NCBI GenBank assembly: GCA_023138875.1
Contig: JAGLOO010000004.1
Span: 62,001-126,000, forward strand
DNA: 64,000 nucleotides
Reading direction: 5' to 3'
DNA from: Bacteroidales bacterium
GTDB taxonomy: Bacteria > Bacteroidota > Bacteroidia > Bacteroidales > GCA-2748055
Within the stretch, counting starts at the first letter, position 1, and each line of letters begins with the position of its first letter. The position numbers were made by a program, and so were the translations under genes. Positions 36,277-45,149 of this stretch are shown here, piece after piece. The notes beneath the pieces were generated by a model. It had not been told where the DNA came from. It made no database searches and worked only from the letters and a program-made list of their open reading frames with translations.

Positions 36277-36624
36277 ATGAAAACAACAAAATTAATCCTC
36301 AGCATCACCCTGGTTGCACTGGTAACCACTTCTTTCGGACAGCTGGCATCCATAGATGGACACTCCAGGCTGAACGCATTAAAAAACAGAATATTCCCAA
36401 ACCGGAACACCGAGGTTGTATATTCTAAGGCTAACTATGAAGCTCCTGTTGTATCCAGGTCCATATTTATAGAGCAGGCTGAAATAATCTTTGAGGACGA
36501 TGTATTGATGGAAAACTGGATGACCGCTCCTTTCGAAAGCAGTGTTGCTGAGGAGGAAATAAGCATCGAGTCATGGATGACCGCTCCTTTTGAGGCCGGT
36601 GAAGTGGTTGAAATCGAAGAATGA
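36277..36624 (+). CDS. Small secreted protein with repeated WMTAPF motif, function unknown
   Basis: 115 residues. A clear signal peptide (LILSITLVALVTTSFGQ) is followed by a short region with RLNALKNRIFPN and a strongly acidic C-terminus. Two near-identical blocks, ENWMTAPFES and ESWMTAPFEA, are separated by an acidic spacer; their DNA is almost identical (TGGATGACCGCTCCTTT at both copies), showing a recent internal duplication. I recognise no family. Acidic Trp-Met-Pro-Phe repeats suggest a linear binding motif for another envelope protein. It is monocistronic, facing dnaB with a 13-base gap. Confidence 0.75.
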   Translation: MKTTKLILSITLVALVTTSFGQLASIDGHSRLNALKNRIFPNRNTEVVYSKANYEAPVVSRSIFIEQAEIIFEDDVLMENWMTAPFESSVAEEEISIESWMTAPFEAGEVVEIEE

Positions 36625-36637
36625 CCGCTTACTGGAT

Positions 36638-38158
36638 CTAAAAAGGTGCGGGTTTATCAAAACCATTGTTCATCCCAATATCATCATTCATAACCTTGCG
36701 TTCCCCTTCCTGATTCATCCTCGACTGATAAGTTGCCTGAGAGTTACCGTCCACCTCTTCCACCATTGCCAACGCATCATCCAGGTCCACAAACTTTGCA
36801 AACTCCCTCACAAATTTCAATTGAACATCCCCCACCGGTCCATTCCTGTGCTTGGATAGAATAATTTCTGCAATCCCTTTCAACGAATTCCCCTCCTCAT
36901 CTACATCAAGCCCGTAATACTCCGGACGGTGAATGAAAATAACCAGGTCAGCATCCTGTTCAATGGCACCAGATTCGCGCAGGTCTGACAATTGAGGCCG
37001 TTTGTTTCCGGAACGCATTTCCACACTTCTGTTCAACTGGGAAAGGGCAATGATGGGTATATCCAGCTCTTTGGCAATACTTTTCAACGATCTTGAAATG
37101 TTACTCACCTCCTGCTCGCGGCTACCGGAATCCTTCGAACCTGTCATCAGCTGCAAATAGTCAATGACTACGGTCTGGATATCATATTTCTGTTTCAACC
37201 GGCGACACTTTGCCCTTAATTCAAAAATGGATATGGCAGGGGTGTCATCAACATAGATGGGTGCCTTCTCCAGGTCCTTGATCTTGTATTCAAGCTGTTC
37301 CCATTCATAATTCTCCAGCCTTCCGGTCCTGATCTTATCTGATGAGAGCTGAGTTTCACCAATGATTAACCGGTTTACCAGCTGGATGGACGACATTTCA
37401 AGTGAAAAAAAGGCTACAGGTCGATTGTGCTCCACGGCCATGTTTCTTGCCATGGACAAAACAAAAGCGGTTTTTCCCATGGATGGACGGCCTGCAACGA
37501 TCACCAGGTCCGATTTTTGCCAGCCTGATGTAAGCCGGTCCAGCCTGGTAAATCCTGAAGGCACCCCGCTCAGATTATCGTCGCGTTTCCCCGCTTCCTC
37601 GATCTGTTCAATGGCTGTTTTGAGCAGGTTATTGAGCTTAACCGTTTCCTTCTTGATATGTCCTTCGGCAATATTAAGCAGCTCCCTTTCCGAATAATCA
37701 AGGAGGTCATCAACATCAGCACCTTCATCAAAAGCCCGTTCCTGTATATCAGATGATACCCTGATCAACTCCCGCTGGATATATTTCTGGGCAACAATTC
37801 TGGCATGGTAATCCAGGTGGGCTGCAGAACCAACGCGGGAGGTCAGCTGGGCAATGTAAACCGCACCCCCTACCGCTTCAAGCTTCTCAATTTTGCGAAG
37901 CTCCTCGGTTACTGTTAACAGGTCGATGGGTTTCTCCTGCATGGAAAGGGACTGGGCTACTTTGAAGATCTGCTGGTGTGCCTCCTTGTAGAAACTACCT
38001 GGTTCAAGGATATCCAGCACCGACAGGAGGGCATCTTTTTCGAGCATGATGGCTCCGAGAACTGCCTCTTCCAGATCCAGCGCCTGGGGTGGGATTTTAC
38101 CGTAATCAAGTGCTATAGCAGGGTTCTTCTTAGGGGTACTGACTTGTTGTTTTGCCAT
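36638..38158 (-). CDS. dnaB: Replicative DNA helicase DnaB
   Basis: 506 residues from ATG 38158 (ATG 38179 adds seven). An N-terminal helical domain (PPQALDLEEAVLGAIMLEKDALL) is joined by a linker to the RecA-like motor with Walker A GRPSMGKT (about 223-230), Walker B VVIDYLQLM and the conserved SRSLKSIAKELDIPIIALSQLNRSVE. It unwinds DNA ahead of the fork as a hexamer. No intein. It is divergent from ispE. Confidence 0.97.
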   Translation of the reverse strand: MAKQQVSTPKKNPAIALDYGKIPPQALDLEEAVLGAIMLEKDALLSVLDILEPGSFYKEAHQQIFKVAQSLSMQEKPIDLLTVTEELRKIEKLEAVGGAVYIAQLTSRVGSAAHLDYHARIVAQKYIQRELIRVSSDIQERAFDEGADVDDLLDYSERELLNIAEGHIKKETVKLNNLLKTAIEQIEEAGKRDDNLSGVPSGFTRLDRLTSGWQKSDLVIVAGRPSMGKTAFVLSMARNMAVEHNRPVAFFSLEMSSIQLVNRLIIGETQLSSDKIRTGRLENYEWEQLEYKIKDLEKAPIYVDDTPAISIFELRAKCRRLKQKYDIQTVVIDYLQLMTGSKDSGSREQEVSNISRSLKSIAKELDIPIIALSQLNRSVEMRSGNKRPQLSDLRESGAIEQDADLVIFIHRPEYYGLDVDEEGNSLKGIAEIILSKHRNGPVGDVQLKFVREFAKFVDLDDALAMVEEVDGNSQATYQSRMNQEGERKVMNDDIGMNNGFDKPAPF

Positions 38159-38289
38159 GTAGTTTCTTTTTGGGCTCATAAAGGTAAGAAACCACTCCCA
38201 TTATGGTTTTGAACCGCTCCCGTAATTTTAAACAGTGTCCTTAAAGTTTTAATTAACAAATGTTGAAAAATGCAATATCTTTATAATCC

Positions 38290-39129
38290 ATGATACACTT
38301 CTCACCAGCAAAGATCAACATCGGGCTTCAGATCACAGAACGTCGGGGTGATGGTTTTCACAACCTTCAATCGGTCATGTTGCCAGTTGGATTGTGCGAT
38401 ATTATTGAGATCAGAAGATCCACGGGACCGAATAACGGGATCCGTTTGAGCCAGTCGGGAATACAGCTGGAATCCGGAAATGAGAAGAACCTCTGTATCC
38501 GGGCCTATGAACTGCTTTCAGAGGAAACTCCCCTCCCCCCTGTTGAGCTGCATCTCCATAAACAGATTCCGGTGGGTGCCGGACTGGGCGGAGGATCATC
38601 CAACGCCAGTACCACATTGAAATGCCTGAATTTGCTTGCCCGGGATCCCCTGTCAGATGACAGGTTACTGGATCTGGCAGCAATACTGGGAAGTGATTGT
38701 CCCTTTTTTCTGTACAGGGGAGCCATGATGATGGAAGGGAGGGGCGAAATCCTGAACCCGATCCCCATCCACCTGGATCAGATGTACCTGGTACTGATAT
38801 TTCCTGAGATTCATGTTTCTACGGCAGCAGCCTATGCGGGCGCCACACCTTCCATACCGGCCGTGCATCTTGAAGACCTTGTCAGGGAACCGATAGATCG
38901 CTGGAAGGATTTGGTTGTGAATGATTTTGAGAACTCTGTGTTTGGAAATCATCCGGAACTTAAAATGCTTAAGGCTGGCCTGTACGATGCAGGTGCACTG
39001 TACGCTTCATTGAGTGGAAGCGGTTCCTCCATCTATGGAATATTTTCAAAACCCCCTGATCTTCCAGGTAGCCTTGAGCGGTATGTGATCTGGAAAGGTA
39101 ATGCAGACAGTGCCGCAGATACTATTTAA
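38290..39129 (+). CDS. ispE: 4-diphosphocytidyl-2-C-methyl-D-erythritol kinase
   Basis: 279 residues. GHMP-kinase fold: PAKINIGLQITERRGDGFHNLQSV at the N-terminus, ATP loop PVGAGLGGGSSNAS, and the C-terminal LSGSGSSIYGIF. It phosphorylates CDP-ME in the MEP (non-mevalonate) isoprenoid pathway, so this organism uses that route. Divergent from dnaB; its final 8 bases overlap the biotin-carrier gene on the other strand. Confidence 0.96.
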   Translation: MIHFSPAKINIGLQITERRGDGFHNLQSVMLPVGLCDIIEIRRSTGPNNGIRLSQSGIQLESGNEKNLCIRAYELLSEETPLPPVELHLHKQIPVGAGLGGGSSNASTTLKCLNLLARDPLSDDRLLDLAAILGSDCPFFLYRGAMMMEGRGEILNPIPIHLDQMYLVLIFPEIHVSTAAAYAGATPSIPAVHLEDLVREPIDRWKDLVVNDFENSVFGNHPELKMLKAGLYDAGALYASLSGSGSSIYGIFSKPPDLPGSLERYVIWKGNADSAADTI

Positions 39130-39472
39130 TCTCCAGCAACAGGCGCTCCTTCCGTACCTTCTCACCTTCTGCCACATGGATCTTCCTGATCACTCCCTGC
39201 ACAGGTGATAACACCTTGTTCCTCATTTTCATGGCCTCCAGGATAAGCAGTGGGGTTCCCAGGTTTACCTCCGCCCCTTCTTTTACCATGATCTTATGGA
39301 TGGTTCCCGGAATGACAGCCTGAACCATTCGCTCATCAGGACGCTGCCACGATTTCCTGTTGTTGAACTTGGTTGTAAGCCGGGTGAGATAGATGGCGCT
39401 TCCGATCTCAAGTTCCTCCAGGGGAGGATCCTGAGCTGGAGTTTTCTTTGTTGATTTTGCTGGTTTGCTCAT
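39122..39472 (-). CDS. Biotin carboxyl carrier protein of an acyl-CoA carboxylase/decarboxylase
   Basis: 116 residues from ATG 39472. An N-terminal Lys/Pro/Ala-rich linker precedes a biotinyl domain; the biotinylated lysine is in the motif EAMKM. It carries carboxylate between active sites of a biotin enzyme. It follows the carboxyltransferase gene by 9 bases on the same strand, so the two form one complex. No biotin carboxylase gene and no membrane decarboxylase subunit are adjacent. Confidence 0.92.
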   Translation of the reverse strand: MSKPAKSTKKTPAQDPPLEELEIGSAIYLTRLTTKFNNRKSWQRPDERMVQAVIPGTIHKIMVKEGAEVNLGTPLLILEAMKMRNKVLSPVQGVIRKIHVAEGEKVRKERLLLEIK

Positions 39473-39481
39473 GATTTGCAA

Positions 39482-41026
39482 TTAAAATGGTGGGATTCCA
39501 TGTTTTTTGGCGGGCATACCCACGCTCTTCTCGCCGGAAACCTCAAGAGCGTGTAACAGAGCCTTCCTGGTTTCCAAGGGTTCGATGACAGAATCTATGT
39601 AACCTTTTGCTGCAGCCACATAGGGATTGGCAAATTTTTCTTTATACTCCTGGACCTTCTGCTTGCGCACCTTATCAGGATCTGCCGCTGCGGCGATCTC
39701 CTTCCTGAAAATAATATTGGCGGCCCCTTCAGGTCCCATGACTGCTACCTCAGCATCGGGCCATGCTAATACAAAATCAGCCCTGAGGTGCCTGGAGTTC
39801 ATTGCGATATAGCCTCCTCCATAAGCCTTACGCAAAATCACAGTAAGTTTTGGTACTGTAGCTTCACTGTAAGCATAGAGTACCTTGGCCCCGTGCCTGA
39901 TCACCCCGGCGTGCTCCTGGTCGACACCGGGAAGGTATCCCGGAAGGTCCACAAAGGTGACAATGGGTATATTGAAAGCATCACAGTAGCGAATGAACCT
40001 GGCAGCCTTACAGGATGAATCCACATCCAGGACACCTGCGAGTACAAGGGGCTGATTAGCCACAAAACCAACCGTACGGCCATTCATGATTCCAAAACCG
40101 ATAATCATGTTTGCAGCCCATCTCTCCTGTATTTCAAAAAAGTCTGATCCGTCAGTTACTGCCCGGATTACATTACGTACATCATAGGGTTGCTTTTGCT
40201 CTGCCGGAACCATTTTTGAAATATCATATTTCTCCAGTGGAGTTTGCACCTCTTTTCTCGGTGGTATATCTGTATTGGACCACGGCAGGTAGCCGAGTAA
40301 AGATTTGATCTGCTCAAAGCACTCATCCTCTGTTTCTGAAAAGAAATGGGCATTCCCGGTTATTTCGCTGTGTACCTTTGCGCCACCGAGGTCCTCCATG
40401 GAGATGTCTTCACCCAGGACTGTTTTAATCACCTCCGGACCGGTGATGAACATCTTGGAGATGTTTTCCACCACAAATACAAAATCGGTCAGTGCGGGAG
40501 AGTATACTGCTCCTCCTGCACAGGGTCCCAGGATGACCGAGATCTGGGGGATCACTCCCGATGCCAGTGTATTCCTGAAAAAAATCTCACCATATCCTGC
40601 CAGAGAGTTTACCCCCTCCTGGATCCGTGCACCACCCGAATCATTGATCCCGATCAGCGGCATCCTCATCTTCAGTGAATGGTCCATAATCTTGGTAATC
40701 TTTCGGGCATGCATAAAACCGAGAGAACCACCGGCAACCGTAAAGTCCTGTGCAAAAATACATACCGGCCTGCCTCCAATGGAGCCGGTTCCGGTGATGA
40801 CCCCGTCGCCATGCAGCTTTTTCTGGTCCATGCCAAAATCACGTGCTTCATGTTCAACAAAGAGGTCGTATTCATTGAATGATCCTTCATCCAAAAGTTT
40901 TACTATACGTTCCCGGGCAGTCATCTTCCCCATGGCTACTTGCTTCTGGATGGCTTTCTCGCCGCCCCCCTTCAGCACTTCCTCCCGGCGTTTTTTTAAT
41001 TCCTGAATCTTTTTAGTAGAGGCCAT
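39482..41026 (-). CDS. Propionyl/methylmalonyl-CoA carboxyltransferase subunit (PccB/MmdA-like)
   Basis: 514 residues. Two crotonase-like halves: the N-half has GDGVITGTGSIGGRPVCIFAQDFTVAGGSLG and INDSGGARIQEGV, the C-half has VDLPGYLPGVDQEHAGVIRHGAK, the acyl-CoA site of the PccB/MmdA group. It moves carboxylate between biotin and propionyl-CoA/methylmalonyl-CoA. MmdA of Na+-pumping decarboxylases and PccB of carboxylases are hard to tell apart by sequence. MeaB at 10.6 kb belongs to the same pathway. Confidence 0.93.
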   Translation of the reverse strand: MASTKKIQELKKRREEVLKGGGEKAIQKQVAMGKMTARERIVKLLDEGSFNEYDLFVEHEARDFGMDQKKLHGDGVITGTGSIGGRPVCIFAQDFTVAGGSLGFMHARKITKIMDHSLKMRMPLIGINDSGGARIQEGVNSLAGYGEIFFRNTLASGVIPQISVILGPCAGGAVYSPALTDFVFVVENISKMFITGPEVIKTVLGEDISMEDLGGAKVHSEITGNAHFFSETEDECFEQIKSLLGYLPWSNTDIPPRKEVQTPLEKYDISKMVPAEQKQPYDVRNVIRAVTDGSDFFEIQERWAANMIIGFGIMNGRTVGFVANQPLVLAGVLDVDSSCKAARFIRYCDAFNIPIVTFVDLPGYLPGVDQEHAGVIRHGAKVLYAYSEATVPKLTVILRKAYGGGYIAMNSRHLRADFVLAWPDAEVAVMGPEGAANIIFRKEIAAAADPDKVRKQKVQEYKEKFANPYVAAAKGYIDSVIEPLETRKALLHALEVSGEKSVGMPAKKHGIPPF

Positions 41027-41089
41027 TGTGTCTGGTTTTAATTTGCGGATACAATCTTACAAAAAACAAAGCTGTTTAACAATATTATC

Positions 41090-42223
41090 CTACCTGGGAG
41101 CCAGGCGGAACATGTATATGGCAATAAACAGAAAGCAAACATTGGGCAGCCATACGGCAGCCATAACGGGCAACATTCCACCAATGGCGAACTGTTTGGA
41201 AAACTGGGTAAACAGGATATAGGTGAAACTGATTACCACTCCAATGGCAATCGGCATTCCGATCCCTCCTCTCATTTTCCTGGAGGATACCGCCACGCCG
41301 ATCAGGGTAAGAACAAAAGTGGAAAACGGAAAGGCTATGCGGTTTTGCCGCTCGATCTGGTAAGCGGTTACATTGGTCTCTCCTTGCATCAGCTGCTTTT
41401 TAATAAATTCATCCAGCTCTTTCAGGCTCATGGTTTCCACAATGTTTAACCGCATTTTAAAATCATCCGGGTGAATACTCAGTGCCGTATCGATCAGTTT
41501 TCCCTCTTCCAGCGTTTCATGCAAACCATCAATGGTCCGGATGTAATACCTCCTTGCCTGCCACTTATCCACCGCGGTATCCCACCTGATCTGGTCGGCA
41601 AACATCTTTGATACCAGCTGGCCATCCTCAAATTTCTCCATGGTGAAATTGTAGCCCACCTTGGAAACATTACTGTAGTTCTGAAGATAAACATAAACCC
41701 CGGGTTCGATCTGCCGGTGAAAATTCTTTGTTTTAAACCGGACCGGCCTTTTATGGATAAACTTCTCTTCAAAATCGAGCTTGACCTTGTTGGCTCCGGG
41801 AATTACCCTGTCGCTCAGGTAAAATGAAACAAGTGCAATAAAGGTAGCAGAGATCAGGTAAGGGACCAGGAAACGTCGAAAACTCATCCCGCTGTTCAGG
41901 ATGGCAATGATCTCGGTGTTGCTGGCCATACGGGAGGTAAAATAGATCACTGCAATAAAGGCAAACAGGGAACTGAAAAGTACTCCGAAGTAGGGTATGA
42001 AATTAAGGTAATAATCCACCAGGATTTCCTTGAGTTTTGCTCCGTGCTCGATAAAATCATCGATCTTTTCAGACAGGTCGAAGATGACCACTATCGAAAG
42101 GATCAATATAATGGCGAGAAAGAAAGAACCCAGGAACTTCCTGATCACGTAAAGGTCCAGTATCTTCAGGCCGAAAAACCTTACAATCTTGTACTTAAAG
42201 CTGGTATCATCTTTTCCTTCCAT
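41090..42223 (-). CDS. LptF/LptG family permease (YjgP/YjgQ), LPS export
   Basis: 377 residues. Membrane helices cover about 25-125 (FLGSFFLAIILILSIVVIFDLSEKIDDF) and 285-375, with a periplasmic beta-jellyroll between, as in LptF/LptG of the LptB2FG ABC exporter that extracts LPS from the inner membrane. RMASNTEIIAILNSGMSFRRFLVPY is the conserved coupling-helix region. Which of F or G cannot be said. The ATG lies inside the end of tgt (43-base overlap), with no other start nearby, so the two are translationally linked. Confidence 0.92.
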   Translation of the reverse strand: MEGKDDTSFKYKIVRFFGLKILDLYVIRKFLGSFFLAIILILSIVVIFDLSEKIDDFIEHGAKLKEILVDYYLNFIPYFGVLFSSLFAFIAVIYFTSRMASNTEIIAILNSGMSFRRFLVPYLISATFIALVSFYLSDRVIPGANKVKLDFEEKFIHKRPVRFKTKNFHRQIEPGVYVYLQNYSNVSKVGYNFTMEKFEDGQLVSKMFADQIRWDTAVDKWQARRYYIRTIDGLHETLEEGKLIDTALSIHPDDFKMRLNIVETMSLKELDEFIKKQLMQGETNVTAYQIERQNRIAFPFSTFVLTLIGVAVSSRKMRGGIGMPIAIGVVISFTYILFTQFSKQFAIGGMLPVMAAVWLPNVCFLFIAIYMFRLAPR

Positions 42224-43311
42224 GTACTGAATGTTCCACTTTTAATTTCTTCAAATGCTTTCCGAACCAGCCAGAGGTAGAAAGCAAGGTTGTGTAAACT
42301 GGCGATCTGGGCTCCCAGCATTTCCCCGGATATGATTAAATGACGCAAATAGGCCTTCGAATATTGTGTGTCCACAAAGCTATGGCCATCTGCATCAATT
42401 GGAGAGTAATCGTCCATCCATTTCCTGTTCCTGATATTGATGATCCCATCGCCACTAAACAACATGCCATTTCTTCCATTCCGGGTAGGCATTACACAGT
42501 CGAACATATCAACGCCCAGTGCTATGGCTTCCAGAATGTTTACAGGTGTTCCCACCCCCATGAGGTACCGGGGACTCTCTTCAGGCAGGATGCTGTTCAC
42601 AACCTCCAGCATGGCATACATTTCCTCGGCCGGTTCTCCCACAGAAAGTCCGCCAATGGCATTTCCCACCGCACCTTTCTCCGCAATATATTCGGCCGAC
42701 TCCTTCCTCAACTCACTGAACACACTTCCCTGTACGATTGGGAAAAAAGCCTGGCTGTGGCCATAAAGGGGCTCGGTTGCAGTAAATTGACCCAGTCCCC
42801 GGTCAAGCCAATGATGGGTGAGTTCAAGGGATTTCTTTGCATATTTCAAATCACAGGGCCAGGGCGTACACTCATCGAAAGCCATGATAATATCGGCGCC
42901 AATGATCCGTTGAGTATCCACAATATTTTCCGGCGTAAAGAGATGTTTGGAGCCGTCAATGTGGGATCTGAACCAGGCCCCTTCAGGCGTAAGCTTGCGA
43001 TTGGCTGCCAGTGAGAATACCTGATAACCGCCACTGTCAGTCAGGATGGACCGGTCCCAGTTCATAAACCTGTGCAATCCGCCGGCACCCCTGATGGTGT
43101 CCAGACCAGGCCGAAGGTAAAGGTGGTAGGTATTGCCCAGGATGACAGGAGTATCAATGTCGTTCAACAATTCTCGCTGATGAACCCCTTTCACGCTGCC
43201 TGCTGTTCCAACAGGCATAAAAACCGGCGTCTGGATCTCAGAATGATCCGTCCTGATCACACCAGCCCGAGCATGACTTGTCCTGTCCCTGTGTAGTAAT
43301 TCAAATTCCAT
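42181..43311 (-). CDS. tgt: Queuine tRNA-ribosyltransferase Tgt, without the zinc cysteines
   Basis: 376 residues, normal length. Swaps guanine 34 for preQ1 in GUN-anticodon tRNAs. Catalytic D92 (TDSGGYQVFSLA) and nucleophile D271 (DMFDCVMPTRNGRNG) are in place. In classical bacterial Tgt the C-terminal zinc site is CxCxxC...H after PID; here the equal-length segment reads G309, S311 and D314, with H340 kept. All three Cys are lost although the fold motifs YSKAYLRHL and LHNLAFY remain. It overlaps the lptF/G-like gene by 43 bases. Confidence 0.95.
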   Translation of the reverse strand: MEFELLHRDRTSHARAGVIRTDHSEIQTPVFMPVGTAGSVKGVHQRELLNDIDTPVILGNTYHLYLRPGLDTIRGAGGLHRFMNWDRSILTDSGGYQVFSLAANRKLTPEGAWFRSHIDGSKHLFTPENIVDTQRIIGADIIMAFDECTPWPCDLKYAKKSLELTHHWLDRGLGQFTATEPLYGHSQAFFPIVQGSVFSELRKESAEYIAEKGAVGNAIGGLSVGEPAEEMYAMLEVVNSILPEESPRYLMGVGTPVNILEAIALGVDMFDCVMPTRNGRNGMLFSGDGIINIRNRKWMDDYSPIDADGHSFVDTQYSKAYLRHLIISGEMLGAQIASLHNLAFYLWLVRKAFEEIKSGTFSTWKEKMIPALSTRL

Positions 43312-43388
43312 AAAAAAACATGATCAGCCAAAGATAAACAATTGTTGAAAACCTGCTTTTTTTTTCTATCATTGCGACACTAAATTTG

Positions 43389-44537
43389 ATGCGCATGGAC
43401 TTTCGAACACTTATAGGGAATACAGGGATACAGGAATGGATCCTGGTGGCACTGTTTCTGCTGGCATTTTTTATCCAACTGGGATACTATCTTCTTATCT
43501 ACCTGCAGCTGCCCTTGCACAGGCCCGGAAAGAAAAGAAAGACGAAGAAAGGTGTTTCGGTCATCATCTGCGCAAAAAACGAAGAGGAGAACCTGGAGCA
43601 GTTTCTTCCCATGGTTCTTGAACAGGACTATCCGGAATTCGAAGTGGTGGTGGTCAACGATTGCTCCACCGATGGAACAGAACAACTGCTCTCTCAGTTA
43701 TCGATCCGTTACAAACATCTCAGGTTTACCAACATCCCCGCCAATGAAAAATTTGAACATGGGAAAAAGCTGGCCCTGACCATTGGCCTGAAATCGGCCG
43801 GGTATGACCACGTGCTGCTCACTGACGCTGACTGTTATCCGGTAAGCGATCAATGGTTACAGAAAATGGCTTCAAACCTGTCCCGGGAAAAGAAGATTGT
43901 CCTTGGATACGGAGGGTATGAGAAAAGAAAGGGACTGCTCAATATATTGATTCGTTACGAAACCGTGTTTACAGCCATTCAATACCTTTCGTTTGCGATC
44001 AAAGGCCGGCCATATATGGGTGTAGGCAGGAACCTTGCTTATGAAAAAGCACTCTTTTTTAAGAACAGGGGGTTTGCCAGGCACTACCACATAGCTTCAG
44101 GTGACGATGACCTGTTTGTCAATGAAACTGCTGTTAAGAATAATACAACTGTTGAGATACACAGAGAAAGCCACACCCTTTCCATACCGAAAGCAACCTT
44201 GAGGGGTTGGATCAAACAGAAACAGCGGCACCTTTCAGCAGGGAATCATTATAACCGGGGTTCAAAAATCAGGCTTGCGGGGGAATTGATCAGTCGGTTG
44301 GTGCTTTACACGACCCTGATTCTTCTGTGCATAATATCGGAATGGATATGGCTGATATTGGCCATATTTGGGCTGCTTCTTGTAACCAGACTGGTTATAT
44401 TCAAATTGGGGATAATGCGTTTGGAAGAGAAAAATTTATTGCTACCTTCGCTCTTGCTTGACCCGATCATGCCACTGGTACTGGGCATTATGTGGTTAAG
44501 CAATATATTCGCAACAAGGTATCAGCCATGGAGATAA
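43389..44537 (+). CDS. Membrane-bound family 2 glycosyltransferase
   Basis: 382 residues from ATG 43389 (ATG 43395 also possible; an upstream TTG is unlikely). One N-terminal membrane helix (EWILVALFLLAFFIQLGYYLLIY) is followed by a GT-A fold (VSVIICAKNEEENLEQFL, VNDCSTDGT, LLTDADC, SGDDDLF) and QKQRHL as the QxxRW-like motif, then C-terminal helices. It resembles processive-type GT2 enzymes for envelope glycans; acceptor unknown. TAAATTTG sits directly before the ATG. Its stop overlaps the sigma-factor ATG (ATGGAGATAA). Confidence 0.85.
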   Translation: MRMDFRTLIGNTGIQEWILVALFLLAFFIQLGYYLLIYLQLPLHRPGKKRKTKKGVSVIICAKNEEENLEQFLPMVLEQDYPEFEVVVVNDCSTDGTEQLLSQLSIRYKHLRFTNIPANEKFEHGKKLALTIGLKSAGYDHVLLTDADCYPVSDQWLQKMASNLSREKKIVLGYGGYEKRKGLLNILIRYETVFTAIQYLSFAIKGRPYMGVGRNLAYEKALFFKNRGFARHYHIASGDDDLFVNETAVKNNTTVEIHRESHTLSIPKATLRGWIKQKQRHLSAGNHYNRGSKIRLAGELISRLVLYTTLILLCIISEWIWLILAIFGLLLVTRLVIFKLGIMRLEEKNLLLPSLLLDPIMPLVLGIMWLSNIFATRYQPWR

Positions 44538-45133
44538 AACCCAATCTTTCCCTGAAAGCCCAACAGGATATGGAACTGGTGGATAAAGCCAGGAAAGGTG
44601 ACCAGCTTGCTTATGGTGAGCTTCTGGGCAGATACCGTGATGCCATCTATTTCATGTTACTCAAAATGGTAAACAGTCCCATTGATGCGGAGGACTTAAC
44701 CATTGAAGCTTTTGGAAAAGCCTTCAAGAATATTGACCAGTATACTCCCAACTTTGCCTTCTCTACCTGGCTGTTTAAAATCGCTACCAACAACTGTATC
44801 GACTTTATCAGGAAAAAACGTGCCCTTCACATCTCCCTCGACCAGACTGTTGATGGAGAGGACTCCCTTTCTCCTTCTTCATTGATCCAGTCGGATTCTC
44901 TCGATCCGGAATCCAGCATGATCAACCAGCAGAAAATAAAGCACATGAGGAAGATTGTCTCTCGTTTGAAGCCCCGCTACAGGAAGCTTGTTGAGTTGCG
45001 GTATTTTAAAGAGTACTCCTATGATGAAATCGCAACGGAACTGGACATCCCCATCGGGACCGTTAAAGCACAACTTTTCAGGGCCCGTGAATTGCTGTTC
45101 AATATACTGAACCGCACCCAGGAGAAGCCATAA
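44528..45133 (+). CDS. RNA polymerase sigma-70 factor, ECF-like
   Basis: 201 residues from ATG 44528, which overlaps the GT2 stop by 10 bases. Region 2 is RYRDAIYFMLLKMVNSPIDAEDLTIEAFGKAF, with AFSTWLFKIATNNCIDFIRKKR; region 4 is LKPRYRKLVELRYFKEYSYDEIATELDIPIGTVKAQLFRAREL. Regions 1 and 3 are absent, as in ECF sigma factors. No anti-sigma gene follows, unlike many ECF loci; a 50-residue Ser-rich linker joins the two regions. Target promoters unknown. Confidence 0.92.
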   Translation: MEIKPNLSLKAQQDMELVDKARKGDQLAYGELLGRYRDAIYFMLLKMVNSPIDAEDLTIEAFGKAFKNIDQYTPNFAFSTWLFKIATNNCIDFIRKKRALHISLDQTVDGEDSLSPSSLIQSDSLDPESSMINQQKIKHMRKIVSRLKPRYRKLVELRYFKEYSYDEIATELDIPIGTVKAQLFRARELLFNILNRTQEKP

Positions 45134-45149
45134 TGCATGAGTATTACTG

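Noticed and set aside
40305-41006. Open frame of 233 codons opposite the carboxyltransferase gene
   Set aside because: Covered by the intact carboxyltransferase; composition typical of antisense frames.
43381-43388. TAAATTTG just before the GT2 start as a promoter
   Set aside because: It directly abuts the ATG and has no -33 element; could be chance in an AT-rich gap.
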